Shown piece after piece: positions 24,055 to 32,874 of a stretch of 64,000 bases of DNA. This stretch comes from Aneurinibacillus terranovensis DSM 18919 (GTDB taxonomy: Bacteria; Bacillota; Bacilli; Aneurinibacillales; Aneurinibacillaceae): contig NZ_AUMJ01000027.1 of the NCBI RefSeq assembly GCF_000430625.1, positions 1 through 64,000 on the forward strand, in the 5' to 3' direction. The first letter of the stretch is position 1. Every line of letters begins with the position of its first letter. The notes beneath the pieces are model-generated. The model did no database searches. It was not told where the DNA came from and was given only the letters and a program-made list of their open reading frames with translations. The translations under genes and the position numbers were made by a program.

Positions 24055-24579
24055 AACTGGAGGAAATACTTTCCTTCATGTATATACTAAAAATAACAAA
24101 AGTTTTAGTTCGAATATTTATTTTAAGGAAATATTAAAAATAAATAGTGTTACTTATTCAATTATACAATTCTATTTAGCCCTTTAAAAGATGCCTCCAA
24201 GCAAGTAGACTATGAAAATACGAACCAACATATATAGTATGGTAAAATCGATATTCCATGCTTCAAACCGGTATGAATTTACTATGAATTGATTGGCCAA
24301 AATGGAATACTTTTTTGAAATTGATGTATGTCTTATTTTCAATGAATATGTGAATGTGATTATATTTGAGCGTTTTGCACTTTTACCATAAAAAAGGACT
24401 TCAGCCCCAACTTGCAGAAGAATACAGGTGACTAAACCCATTCCACTAAAGAGGAGCAATTCCTGTAATGAAGTAATTTGAGCTTTGAACGAAAAAAGCG
24501 CCTCTAGTATACTGGGAAACGTTCCATCGAGAATAATCCCGTACGAAAAGAGGCACTTACATGAAGTAAGATGAAATAG
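24055..24579. other. AT-rich stretch without a supported gene
   Basis: A 91-codon minus-strand frame at 24184-24459 has hydrophobic ends (ILLQVGAEVLFYG; ILYMLVRIFIVYLLGGIF) but a TTG start and only a weak ribosome site. I cannot place it in a family and do not claim it. A GCCTCT/AGAGGC inverted repeat spans 24503-24554; its nature is unknown. Confidence 0.3.
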
Positions 24580-24654
24580 AAACAGAATCTTTCGCGAGAA
24601 GGTAAGCAGCGTATCATCCTACAACCAGAACTTATTGTTCGCAACTCTTCACAA
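24580..24654 (+). pseudogene. relic of LacI-family regulator C-terminus
   Basis: One frame reads EGKQRIILQPELIVRNSS, the conserved last strand of LacI/GalR repressors (typically RIVLPTELVVRGS). It is followed by the terminator at 24684 in the right orientation, and upstream sequence has no homology. This is the tail of a deleted regulator. Confidence 0.45.
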
Positions 24655-24683
24655 AATACTATAAAATTGTCCCTAAAACAGCC

Positions 24684-24717
24684 CCCCTGCAGCGGTGAGA
24701 AATCCGCGCTGCAGGGG
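24684..24717. terminator. bidirectional-looking hairpin
   Basis: Arms CCCCTGCAGCG and CGCTGCAGGGG; TTTT follows on the plus strand. It lies at the 3' side of the MocR gene and of the LacI relic. Confidence 0.75.
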
Positions 24718-24737
24718 TTTTAAATTGTTAAGACGGG

Positions 24738-26171
24738 TTACTTTTCACTGGCAGAGTCCAATGAACGGGCCAGGCTGACGAGTCGCTGTAAACCCTCGCG
24801 CAATAGTTGTTCATTCACATAGGAATAGCTTAATCGCAGCCAGGACTCTGATTTCCTGAGCGGATCACAGATGGACCCGGGAACAAAGGAAACAGACTGC
24901 TCCATGCTTTGGATAAGCAGTGCTTCCATGGGAATTGTCTCAGGCAGCTTAACCCACAGGTTGAGACCGCCTTTTGGGCTGGTCCATTTCCAATTCGCCA
25001 CGGCTAGTTCTTCCTCCATAATGTCCTTTCGAATATTGAGCGCAATCCGGAGTTTTTCCAGATGCTGCTGCAGCCGGACGGAGGTGAAATAATGGAGAAA
25101 AATTTTTTGGTTCAGCAGCGGCGTACCGTTATCTGATAAGGACTTCTCGGGTAAGAGACATTTCATTAAGGGCGGCCGGCTTGCGACAGCGGCAATACGC
25201 AGGCCGGGAGCAACGTATTTGCTAAAGCCGCGGATATACATAACCCACCCTTCTGTGTCATATGCAAAAAGTGGGGCAGGCGGCTCCCGGTCAAAATACG
25301 TATCGTGAAACGGGTCATCTTCCACCAGTAGGCAGCGGTACTGTTCGGCAAGCTCTACGAGCCGTTTTCGCTGTTCCGCCGGAACGGTGTAGCCCGTTGG
25401 GTTGTGGAAGGTAGGGTTAAGGTAAAAGAGGCGCGGCTTAAATTGTCTCATATAACTTTCAACCTGCGCTAAATCATAGCCTCCGGGATGGATATCTATC
25501 GGAATGAGATGCGCACCCTGCCGGCGAAAAATATCAATCGCGGCGCTGTAGGTTGGCCGCTCCAACAAAACAGCATCCTTGGGTTTTATGAGGATTTTAG
25601 AAATCAGGTCAATCGCCTGTTGCGCCCCCGATGTGATTAATAACTCATCCGCAGAAACGTGGAACCGGTGGCGCTTTGAGAAATAGCGGGCAAGTGTTTC
25701 GCGCAGTTCTTCATCTCCCTGCACCGTGGAGTAGGTGCCGAGTACTTTCGGGTACAAATCAAATACCTTTTTTACATAGTGTGAAAAATAAAGATTAGGC
25801 AAAAGATTCGGATCGATAAGCGCTTTAGAAAACTGATAGGTAACCGGCACCTGATGGATTTCAGACAGGTGGCTTTTTTGAAAATAGGAAGAGATAGGGG
25901 AATCTTCCCCATGATCGACCGCCATTCTAAAATTCGGCTGAACATAATAGCCTGATTTATCTTTTACATATACTTTTCCATTATCCTTAAGCAGCTGGTA
26001 AGCCCTGAAGACGGTCAACCGGTGTACATTCAATTGTTGTGCCAGCATTCGTATAGATGGGAGCTTATCATGTTCTTTCCACTCCCCGCGCGCTATCCGG
26101 TTCAACAGGTAATCATACACTTGGTCGTACAGAGAATTCGATTGCCCGGCTACCGGGAAGTTTTCATTCAT
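24738..26171 (-). CDS. MocR-type regulator (GntR HTH + aminotransferase domain)
   Basis: 477 residues. An N-terminal GntR winged helix (DQVYDYLLNRIARGEW, LPSIRMLAQQLNVHRLTVFRAYQLL) is joined to a fold-type I aminotransferase domain with the PLP lysine in GFSKYVAPGLRIA. MocR regulators sense PLP or amino-acid-like effectors. Start taken at ATG 26171, eight bases behind AAGGGGG; the ATG at 26180 touches the ribosome site. It is divergent from the EamA transporter, 112 bp away, and likely controls it, as is common for MocR proteins. Confidence 0.9.
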   Translation of the reverse strand: MNENFPVAGQSNSLYDQVYDYLLNRIARGEWKEHDKLPSIRMLAQQLNVHRLTVFRAYQLLKDNGKVYVKDKSGYYVQPNFRMAVDHGEDSPISSYFQKSHLSEIHQVPVTYQFSKALIDPNLLPNLYFSHYVKKVFDLYPKVLGTYSTVQGDEELRETLARYFSKRHRFHVSADELLITSGAQQAIDLISKILIKPKDAVLLERPTYSAAIDIFRRQGAHLIPIDIHPGGYDLAQVESYMRQFKPRLFYLNPTFHNPTGYTVPAEQRKRLVELAEQYRCLLVEDDPFHDTYFDREPPAPLFAYDTEGWVMYIRGFSKYVAPGLRIAAVASRPPLMKCLLPEKSLSDNGTPLLNQKIFLHYFTSVRLQQHLEKLRIALNIRKDIMEEELAVANWKWTSPKGGLNLWVKLPETIPMEALLIQSMEQSVSFVPGSICDPLRKSESWLRLSYSYVNEQLLREGLQRLVSLARSLDSASEK

Positions 26172-26283
26172 GCGCAGCATCCCCCTTTTTCTTTCATTTT
26201 ACACGATGTCCCCACAATCTGTTCTGTGGTAACATATCTGTTCTATTTTCCTCCTATTATGATGAAAAAAAGGAGGAAGATAA

Positions 26284-27198
26284 ATGGTTATTTTCGGTTA
26301 TATACTGATGTGCATGATTTTCGGGACGACTTTTCTGGCCATTAAAGTAGGCATTAATGCCGGTGTGCCGCCATTTTTTGCAGCGGGGATTCGTTTTCTT
26401 CTGGCGGGTCTCGTACTTTTTATTTGGATGCTATGGAAAAGAAGGGCAACCGTAACGCTTCTTTTACGCAAGGAGATGCTGGTTACAGGTGCCGGCTTAA
26501 CCTTTGGCACATTTGCAACGCTGTATTGGGCTGAACAGTATGTGGCTTCGGGAATGGCAGCGGTTTTATCGGCAACGGGGCCGATTATGATCCTGCTGCT
26601 TCAGACCGGCATTCTTCGGCAGAAAACATCGGTTAAATCGATGTATGGCTGCTTCATAGGATTTGCAGGTGTACTTTTCCTGCTTTTACCCAGTGTTTCC
26701 GTTCATGTGAGTTTGTTTTGGGTGATGGGATGTATTGGGATTTTGATAGGCGAAATATGCTATTCATCGGGTGCCTTATATTCCAAACGCGTGATTCCGC
26801 GTTTTCCGGATACATCCCCTATTGCCTTGAATGCGGCCCAGATGATGTATGGAGGAGCCATGCTGCTCGTTTTATCGTTTTTTACCGAACATGTGCACGT
26901 GAATGCAATGCTCACACTGAATGCGGTAAGCTCACTCCTCTATTTAATCATCGTTGGTTCCATGCTGGCACACAGCATATTCTATTGGCTCGTTGCCAAA
27001 ACGAATCCTGTATTCCCGGCTACCTGGCTTTATATATCTCCGCTGATTGCACTTGGTTTGGGAGTGTTGTTGTATAACGAAGTGGTTTCATGGGTGGCAT
27101 TGATAGGGGTTTTTACGATTCTTATCGGAATCGTACTGGTCAATATTGATGCGTTACGGAGTCTCATTCGCAAACCGGAACAAGCGATGGGTAAATAA
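26284..27198 (+). CDS. EamA/DMT-family transporter
   Basis: 304-residue drug/metabolite transporter with ten hydrophobic segments in two EamA repeats. It opens MVIFGYILMCMIFGTTFLAIKVG and contains LYWAEQYVASGMAAVLSATGP in part, the typical first-repeat signature. EamA proteins usually export amino acids or other metabolites. The divergent MocR gene is the probable regulator. AAAGGAGGAAGA ribosome site before the ATG. Confidence 0.9.
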   Translation: MVIFGYILMCMIFGTTFLAIKVGINAGVPPFFAAGIRFLLAGLVLFIWMLWKRRATVTLLLRKEMLVTGAGLTFGTFATLYWAEQYVASGMAAVLSATGPIMILLLQTGILRQKTSVKSMYGCFIGFAGVLFLLLPSVSVHVSLFWVMGCIGILIGEICYSSGALYSKRVIPRFPDTSPIALNAAQMMYGGAMLLVLSFFTEHVHVNAMLTLNAVSSLLYLIIVGSMLAHSIFYWLVAKTNPVFPATWLYISPLIALGLGVLLYNEVVSWVALIGVFTILIGIVLVNIDALRSLIRKPEQAMGK

Positions 27199-27340
27199 AG
27201 TTGTGCAGATAAAGATGTGCGCCTGATTTCTTTTATGCTTTTCTATGTATGATATAATCATAGTGAATGAATATTCGCATTTGAAAAACAACATAGAATA
27301 AACGGCTCGACTAGAAAACATGGAAGGTCAGGTGAACAGA

Positions 27341-28300
27341 GTGGAGAGAAGAAAGCCGGTTGATTTAGGGAACAGAATACAGTTTATTGATGTATGCGAT
27401 CTTGGGATGTTTGGAAGAACAGGTTCTTATGTACTGCAGGAAGAGCAATTGACGATTATTGAAACAAGCGCTAGCCCTTCCATTCCGTATTTATTAAAGG
27501 GGTTACATGATTTAGGCATCGATCCGAAAGACATTCAATATATTATTGTCACCCACATTCACTTAGACCATGCAGGCGGTGTCGGCTTGTTGTTACAGGA
27601 TTGTCCAAAAGCAACCGTCGTTGTCCATCCCAAAGGCGCCAGGCATTTGGCACACCCGGAAAGACTAATTGAAGGGGCAAGGGCGGTGTACGGGGACAAA
27701 TTTGACGCCCTTTACGACCCCATTGTACCCGTTCCGGAAGAACGAATCATCGTTAAAGCTGATGGTGAAACGTTAACGATCGGACCGGACTGTACCTTAC
27801 AGTTTTATGATACCCCGGGTCACGCCAACCATCATTTTAGTATCTATCATCCGCCCAGCAACGGGATTTTTACCGGTGATACGATAGGCGTATACTACGC
27901 GGAATTGAAAGCGTTAGGGGTAGACCTGTATCTTGCGTCGACTTCACCGAACCAGTTTAACCCCGACGCGATGAAGAATTCCATGGAACGGATTCGGGAA
28001 ATGGGTGTGGATCGCATTTATTTCGGTCATTTTGGTATGTCCACTGATACAGTAGAAGTGTATAGACAAATCGATTACTGGCTTCCCCGGTTTGTGGAGA
28101 CGGCGCGACAGGTGGTTCAGGAAGGTAAAGGGGCCGAAGAAATCTCCGCCCGCTTGTTTCAACAAGTGCAGCAGCATTTAAGCGAGCGGCATGTTCCGGT
28201 CGATCATCCCGTTTATAGTATTATTAAATTAGATACAGATGTGTGTGGTATGGGGCTTGCACATTATTTTGCGGCCCTTCAAAAGAAATCAGCTCAATAA
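27341..28300 (+). CDS. metallo-beta-lactamase-fold hydrolase
   Basis: About 319 residues. The metal-binding motif THIHLDHAGG, a further GHANHHF histidine, the bridging aspartate in FTGDTIG and C-terminal YFGHFG are in order. The family covers glyoxalase II-like, quorum-quenching and other hydrolases; function here is not set. I take GTG 27341, six bases behind AGGTG; an ATG at 27320 is the longest option. A TATAAT box lies at 27253. A strong terminator follows. Confidence 0.85.
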   Translation: MERRKPVDLGNRIQFIDVCDLGMFGRTGSYVLQEEQLTIIETSASPSIPYLLKGLHDLGIDPKDIQYIIVTHIHLDHAGGVGLLLQDCPKATVVVHPKGARHLAHPERLIEGARAVYGDKFDALYDPIVPVPEERIIVKADGETLTIGPDCTLQFYDTPGHANHHFSIYHPPSNGIFTGDTIGVYYAELKALGVDLYLASTSPNQFNPDAMKNSMERIREMGVDRIYFGHFGMSTDTVEVYRQIDYWLPRFVETARQVVQEGKGAEEISARLFQQVQQHLSERHVPVDHPVYSIIKLDTDVCGMGLAHYFAALQKKSAQ

Positions 28301-28308
28301 AATTTTTT

Positions 28309-28340
28309 AACGCCGTTTGGTTATCCAAACGGCGTTTTGC
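28309..28340 (+). terminator. terminator after MBL-fold gene
   Basis: Perfect arms AACGCCGTTTGG and CCAAACGGCGTT with a TTAT loop, then TTGC; T residues come within the 3' arm. Confidence 0.8.
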
Positions 28341-28461
28341 ATGCAAACCCGGTGGTTTCCAGGAAAGTGTGAAGATGATGTTTCTTTTTATGGAACAAGG
28401 GTATGGTAATAGGAGTGGATGAAAATGCAAAAATAGGCAATACAACGAGGTGAGGATAAAC

Positions 28462-31443
28462 ATGACCAATGATGCTTTCTCCTTTCGTATCAATAACAAG
28501 GAATGCAAAGCGGTTCCAGGGCAGAGCCTTCTTGATGTCGCCAAAGCACACGATTGTTACATACCGGATATTTGTTACCATCCTCAGTTGGGCGCCATTC
28601 AAACTTGTGATACGTGCCTTGTGGAAGTAGACGGCCAACTGGTACGGTCTTGCGCCACACAGGTATTACCTGGAATGAACGTTACGACTGATTCAGATGA
28701 AGTAAAAGAAGCACAGTTAGAGGCGATGTCCCGTATTCTGCAAAACCATGAATTGTATTGTACCGTTTGTGACAATAACAATGGAAACTGTAAAGTGCAC
28801 AATACTGCCGAACACCTGCAGTTAGCGCACCAAAAGTATGAATTTGAAGCGAAACCTTACCCTCCTGACACCACGCATCCGTTTTATCGTTACGAACCTG
28901 ACCAATGCATCCTTTGCGGCCGGTGTGTGGAGGCGTGCCAGGATTTACAGGTAAATGAAACGTTAACGATCGATTGGAACCGTGAGCGCCCCCGCGTTAT
29001 TTGGGATAACGATGTTCCGATCGATCAATCGTCCTGCGTCTCCTGCGGCCACTGTGTAACGGCATGTCCGTGTAATGCTTTAATGGAAAAATCGATGTTG
29101 GGCGAAGCCGGCTACCTTACGGGGATCGTAGCGGATGTCCTTGAGCCGATGATTGATTTAACAAAAGAAGTGGAGCCGGGGTACAGAGAAATCTTTATGA
29201 TTTCAGAGATGGAATCCGCCATGCGTAAGTCACGAATACAGCGCACAAAAACAGTCTGCACCTATTGCGGGGTAGGATGCAGTTTTGAGATTTGGACCAA
29301 AGATCGCCAAATCCTCAAGGTGGAGCCGCAAATCGAAGGGCCAGTCAATGGTATTTCCACCTGTGTAAAAGGAAAATGGGGGTGGGACTTTGTTAACAGT
29401 GAGGAACGTTTAACAAAACCTTTAATCCGTAAAGGAGACACTTTTGTCGAATCCACCTGGGATGAGGCCCTTGATTTGATTGCTGAAAAGATGTCTTACA
29501 TTAAGAAAGAATACGGGCCGCACTCCATCGGTTATATCGCCTCTTCCAAGTGCAGCAATGAAGAAAATTACATTTTTCAAAAGTTTGCCCGGGCTGTTAT
29601 GCACAGTAATAACGTAGACAATTGCTCGCGATACTGCCAGTCCCCGGCTACCGCAGGACTTCTGCGCACAGTTGGAATTGGCGGCGATTCGGGAACCATT
29701 GAGGATATTATAGAGTCTGAGCTGGTCATGGTTGTCGGCGCCAATCCGGCGGAATCGCATCCTGTCTTAGCTACACGTATTAAGCGTTCCCATAAACTGT
29801 TTGGACAGAAGCTAATTGTCGCAGATTTACGAAAAAATGAATTGGCTGAGCGGGCTGATTTGTATCTTCACCCGAATCACAGTACCGATCTGATCTGGTT
29901 ATCGGCTGTAACGAAATACATTATTGATCAGGGATGGGAAGACAGGGACTTTTTAAAGAACAGAGTCAACGGTTTTGAAGAATATGTATCCACCTTGGAC
30001 AAGTACACACTGGAGTATGCGGAAGAAACAACGGGCCTAACAAAAGACGAAATCATAAAGACAGCTACCATGATCCACGAATCAAAATCCGTTTGTATTT
30101 TGTGGGCGATGGGGGTTACCCAGCATATGGGAGCAACCGATACGAGTACAGCAATATCCAATTTATTGTTGGTAACCGGTAATTATGGCCGACCGGGTAC
30201 GGGAGCATACCCGCTGCGCGGACATAATAATGTCCAGGGTGCCTGTGATTTCGGTACCATGCCGGCCTGGTTCCCGGGATATGAACCGGTACAGGATGAG
30301 AAAGTGCGGGCTCGCTATGAGGGGGCATGGGGCGTAAAACTGCCGGAAGAACCGGGCTATAATAACCACCAGATGGTTGAAGGCATTCACAAAGGAGAAC
30401 TTAAAGCGTTATATCTATTTGGTGAAGACATGGCGCTTGTCGATGCCAACTCTAACCATGTTGATGCGGCTTTTGACAAACTGGAATTCTTCGTCGTGCA
30501 GGATATGTTCTTTTCGAAAACTGCCCAGTTTGCGGATGTTGTTTTACCGGCGGCGCCCAGCCTTGAAAAAGACGGAACGTTTACCAATACCGAGAGACGT
30601 ATTCAGCGTTTTTATAAAGTGTTTAAACCGCTGGGAGAATCAAAACCTGACTGGGAAATTATTCAGGCGGTTGCCAATCGCATGGGGGCGAATTGGAACT
30701 ATACGCATCCATGCGAAATTATGGCAGAGGCGGCAAGTCTTGCGCCTGTGTTTGCGGGTGTTAGCTATGAGCGGCTGGAGGGCTGGAACAGTCTGGTATG
30801 GCCGGTAGCACCGGAAGGTAAGGATACGCCTCTGTTATACACGGATAAGTTCGCCTTCCCAGATGGAAAAGCAAAGCTGTTCCCCGTTGACTGGACACCG
30901 CCATTCCAGCCGGGAAAAGAATACGATTTACATTTAAACAACGGACGATTGCTTGAGCATTTCCACGAAGGAAACATGACGTATAAGTCAGAAGGTCTCC
31001 GTCACAAAGTACCTTCCGTCTGGCTCGAAGTATCTCCGGAACTTGCAAAAGATCGCAGGATAAAAGACGGTGCACTTGTACGGCTAACCTCCCCGTACGG
31101 AAAAGTTGAAGTGCGCGCCCTTATTACGGACCGTGTGAAGGGGAATGAATTGTATTTGCCGATGAACACGAGAAAAGATAACGAAGCCGTCAACCGACTG
31201 ACCAGCAGCTATCATGATATTGTAACCCATACGCCGAATTATAAGGAAATGGGCGTCCATCTCGAAATACTTGAACCGACGGGAGAAATTCCGCTGCCAA
31301 GGGTGAACTACCGCTTTGGCAATCGCGTCCCTCAGGTTGGGGTAAAAGTGGAAGAAAAATGGAATCGGCTGGGCTACGTGCCTGTTGTGGATACGGTGAA
31401 AAAAGAGGAGGGTACTTATGGCCAGGGCAATTACCAGGATTGA
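28462..31443 (+). CDS. formate dehydrogenase-type molybdoenzyme, alpha subunit
   Basis: 993 residues. An N-terminal [2Fe-2S] domain (CYIPDICYHPQLG, CDTC), a His-Cys segment (HELYCTVCDNNNGNC), two [4Fe-4S] motifs (CILCGRCVEAC; CVSCGHCVTACPC), a fourth cluster (CTYCGVGC) and the molybdopterin domain follow in order, as in NAD-linked cytoplasmic FDHs and Bacillus YrhE/YjgC. The presumed metal ligand is Cys392 in SRYCQSP; the next residue, catalytic His in classical FDHs, is Gln393. Start ATG 28462 behind GAGGTG. It overlaps the DUF1641 gene by 26 bp. Molybdate uptake genes lie at 46587-49187. Confidence 0.92.
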   Translation: MTNDAFSFRINNKECKAVPGQSLLDVAKAHDCYIPDICYHPQLGAIQTCDTCLVEVDGQLVRSCATQVLPGMNVTTDSDEVKEAQLEAMSRILQNHELYCTVCDNNNGNCKVHNTAEHLQLAHQKYEFEAKPYPPDTTHPFYRYEPDQCILCGRCVEACQDLQVNETLTIDWNRERPRVIWDNDVPIDQSSCVSCGHCVTACPCNALMEKSMLGEAGYLTGIVADVLEPMIDLTKEVEPGYREIFMISEMESAMRKSRIQRTKTVCTYCGVGCSFEIWTKDRQILKVEPQIEGPVNGISTCVKGKWGWDFVNSEERLTKPLIRKGDTFVESTWDEALDLIAEKMSYIKKEYGPHSIGYIASSKCSNEENYIFQKFARAVMHSNNVDNCSRYCQSPATAGLLRTVGIGGDSGTIEDIIESELVMVVGANPAESHPVLATRIKRSHKLFGQKLIVADLRKNELAERADLYLHPNHSTDLIWLSAVTKYIIDQGWEDRDFLKNRVNGFEEYVSTLDKYTLEYAEETTGLTKDEIIKTATMIHESKSVCILWAMGVTQHMGATDTSTAISNLLLVTGNYGRPGTGAYPLRGHNNVQGACDFGTMPAWFPGYEPVQDEKVRARYEGAWGVKLPEEPGYNNHQMVEGIHKGELKALYLFGEDMALVDANSNHVDAAFDKLEFFVVQDMFFSKTAQFADVVLPAAPSLEKDGTFTNTERRIQRFYKVFKPLGESKPDWEIIQAVANRMGANWNYTHPCEIMAEAASLAPVFAGVSYERLEGWNSLVWPVAPEGKDTPLLYTDKFAFPDGKAKLFPVDWTPPFQPGKEYDLHLNNGRLLEHFHEGNMTYKSEGLRHKVPSVWLEVSPELAKDRRIKDGALVRLTSPYGKVEVRALITDRVKGNELYLPMNTRKDNEAVNRLTSSYHDIVTHTPNYKEMGVHLEILEPTGEIPLPRVNYRFGNRVPQVGVKVEEKWNRLGYVPVVDTVKKEEGTYGQGNYQD

Positions 31444-31936
31444 AAAACAAATCCCAACCGAGACGCAGCAGCAGGTAGAATCCATGGAGGAAATCCTGAA
31501 AGTTTTAAGCGATAACCGAAAGTCTCTGGTGGCTTTTATCGAAATCATAAAAGAGGCCCATGAATCGGGAATTTTCGATATCATACAGGGCATCCTTAAG
31601 AACAAGCATGAGGTAGCAAAAGTAGGCTTGGAGTTTGTACGTGTAGCTGGCATCCCTTCTATGATGAAAAACGCGGTGATTGCGATGCAGTTTTTAAGCA
31701 AACTGGACCCGATTAAAGTCCATATGCTGCTTAACGGGCTCAATCAAGGTTTGGAGAAGGCGTCCGTGCCAAACGACAACTATACAGGTGTATGGGGAAT
31801 GGTCAAGGCCCTTCGGGAACCTGAAATCAACTCATCCATTAACGTTTTACTTAATTTTTTGCGGGGAATGGGTATAGAGTTTGGTAAGAATAAAGAACAG
31901 GTTAAACAGGAAATACACGAAACACAAAGCACATGA
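31418..31936 (+). CDS. DUF1641 protein (YrhD/YjgD-like)
   Basis: 172 residues, soluble. The segment HMLLNGLNQGLEKA and the GVWGMVKALREPEINSSINVLLNFLRGMG region, quoted in part, are the DUF1641 core. The family almost always follows a YrhE-type formate dehydrogenase and is taken to be an accessory or small subunit. It starts inside the end of the dehydrogenase gene behind GAGGAGG, so translation is coupled. Confidence 0.88.
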   Translation: MARAITRIEKQIPTETQQQVESMEEILKVLSDNRKSLVAFIEIIKEAHESGIFDIIQGILKNKHEVAKVGLEFVRVAGIPSMMKNAVIAMQFLSKLDPIKVHMLLNGLNQGLEKASVPNDNYTGVWGMVKALREPEINSSINVLLNFLRGMGIEFGKNKEQVKQEIHETQST

Positions 31937-31953
31937 TGGAGGGACCCCCGTAG

Positions 31954-32043
31954 TATCTGGATGAATTTGTGGATGAAGGGCATATTATTCGGCTGCAGCG
32001 TGAAGATTGCGTTCCAAGAGTAAGATATCGTTTACCGGAATAG
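31954..32043 (+). pseudogene. C-terminal gene fragment
   Basis: One open frame reads YLDEFVDEGHIIRLQRED and ends VRYRLPE before TAG. It has coding character but no start, as a stop lies directly upstream. It looks like the tail of a deleted gene; I do not recognise the family. Confidence 0.3.
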
Positions 32044-32075
32044 CTAAAAATGAATGGACAAGGACTATCGATTAC

Positions 32076-32127
32076 TTCCGACAGTCCTCGTGTTAGCGTA
32101 TAATAACCTTAGTCGAACGTATACGCT
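32076..32127 (+). promoter_or_regulatory. promoter and inverted repeat before OsmC gene
   Basis: TTCCGA (32076) and TATAAT (32099) with 17-bp spacing. AGCGTATA (32095-32102) and TATACGCT (32120-32127) form an inverted repeat over the -10 box, a possible repressor site. Confidence 0.45.
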
Positions 32128-32148
32128 GAAAAAGGAGAGAATCAACTG

Positions 32149-32532
32149 ATGGAATTTTATATGGAAGAAAATGGATTTGCAACAAACTTCTCATATGGTG
32201 AACTGCATATTTCAGGGGATGAAAATTACGGATTTCGTCCCTATCAATTATTGGTTTCTTCTGTCGCTGTATGCAGTGGTGGTGTATTAAGAAAAGTGTT
32301 AGAAAAGATGCGCATCTCTTATGAGGACATCAAAGTAGCCGTAAATGTACAAAGAAATGAAAAGGAAGCCAATCGCATTGAAAAAATCGATATGCATTTT
32401 ATAATTAGAGGGAAAAACCTTCAAGAGGGAAAAATAGCAAAAGCCCTTGAGGTCACCCGGAAAAATTGCGCCATGGTGCAATCCGTTAAAGATAGTATTC
32501 AAATTACGGAGTCTTTTGAATTAACTCAATAA
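32149..32532 (+). CDS. OsmC-family protein
   Basis: 127 residues with the two conserved cysteines of OsmC/Ohr/YhfA-like proteins, SVAVCSGG (about residue 43) and RKNCAMVQSVKDSI (about residue 105). OsmC and Ohr are thiol peroxidases that remove organic hydroperoxides; this short member is nearer the YhfA/general OsmC group than Ohr. AAAGGAGAG ribosome site and its own promoter. Confidence 0.88.
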   Translation: MEFYMEENGFATNFSYGELHISGDENYGFRPYQLLVSSVAVCSGGVLRKVLEKMRISYEDIKVAVNVQRNEKEANRIEKIDMHFIIRGKNLQEGKIAKALEVTRKNCAMVQSVKDSIQITESFELTQ

Positions 32533-32576
32533 AACAGGGGGTTCAGGTCAAAAAACCTACGAGTGTAAAAAGTAAG

Positions 32577-32605
32577 TTGACAAATAGGAATTAACGGTTT
32601 AGAAT
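32577..32605 (+). promoter_or_regulatory. sigma-A promoter of SAM riboswitch
   Basis: TTGACA (32577-32582) and TAGAAT (32600-32605) with exactly 17 bp between, ending 25 bp before the riboswitch. Confidence 0.75.
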
Positions 32606-32630
32606 GAAAAATAATTTTATAGCGAATTCA

Positions 32631-32783
32631 TTCTTATCAAGAGAGATTGAGGGTTCTGGCCCAATGACATCTCAGCAACCTGTATCTACAAGGTGCTACT
32701 TCCAGCAGAAAAATTTTCTGGCAGATAAGAAGATGGAAATTGTTTAATTTAAATCCTCTTCTGTCCAGAAGGGGATTTTTTAA
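32631..32783 (+). ncRNA. SAM-I (S-box) riboswitch with terminator
   Basis: The aptamer begins TTCTTATCAAGAGAG (P1 and kink-turn side), continues with GAGGG, CTGGCCC-ATGA and CTCAGCAACC, and closes with the P1 partner GATAAGAAG at 32724. The expression platform is an AAATCCTCTTCTG/CAGAAGGGGATT hairpin (32751-32778) followed by a T-run. High SAM should end transcription before the symporter gene. Confidence 0.92.
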
Positions 32784-32874
32784 TTCTATGGTAAGAATCG
32801 AAGAAAGGAATTTGAGTACCGAGAAATCCAAGTAAATAAATCAAGAAAGTACAAATAAAAAGGAGTGTTCCACT

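Noticed and set aside
24184-24459. 91-codon hydrophobic frame
   Set aside because: TTG start, weak ribosome site, no recognisable family, amid relics.
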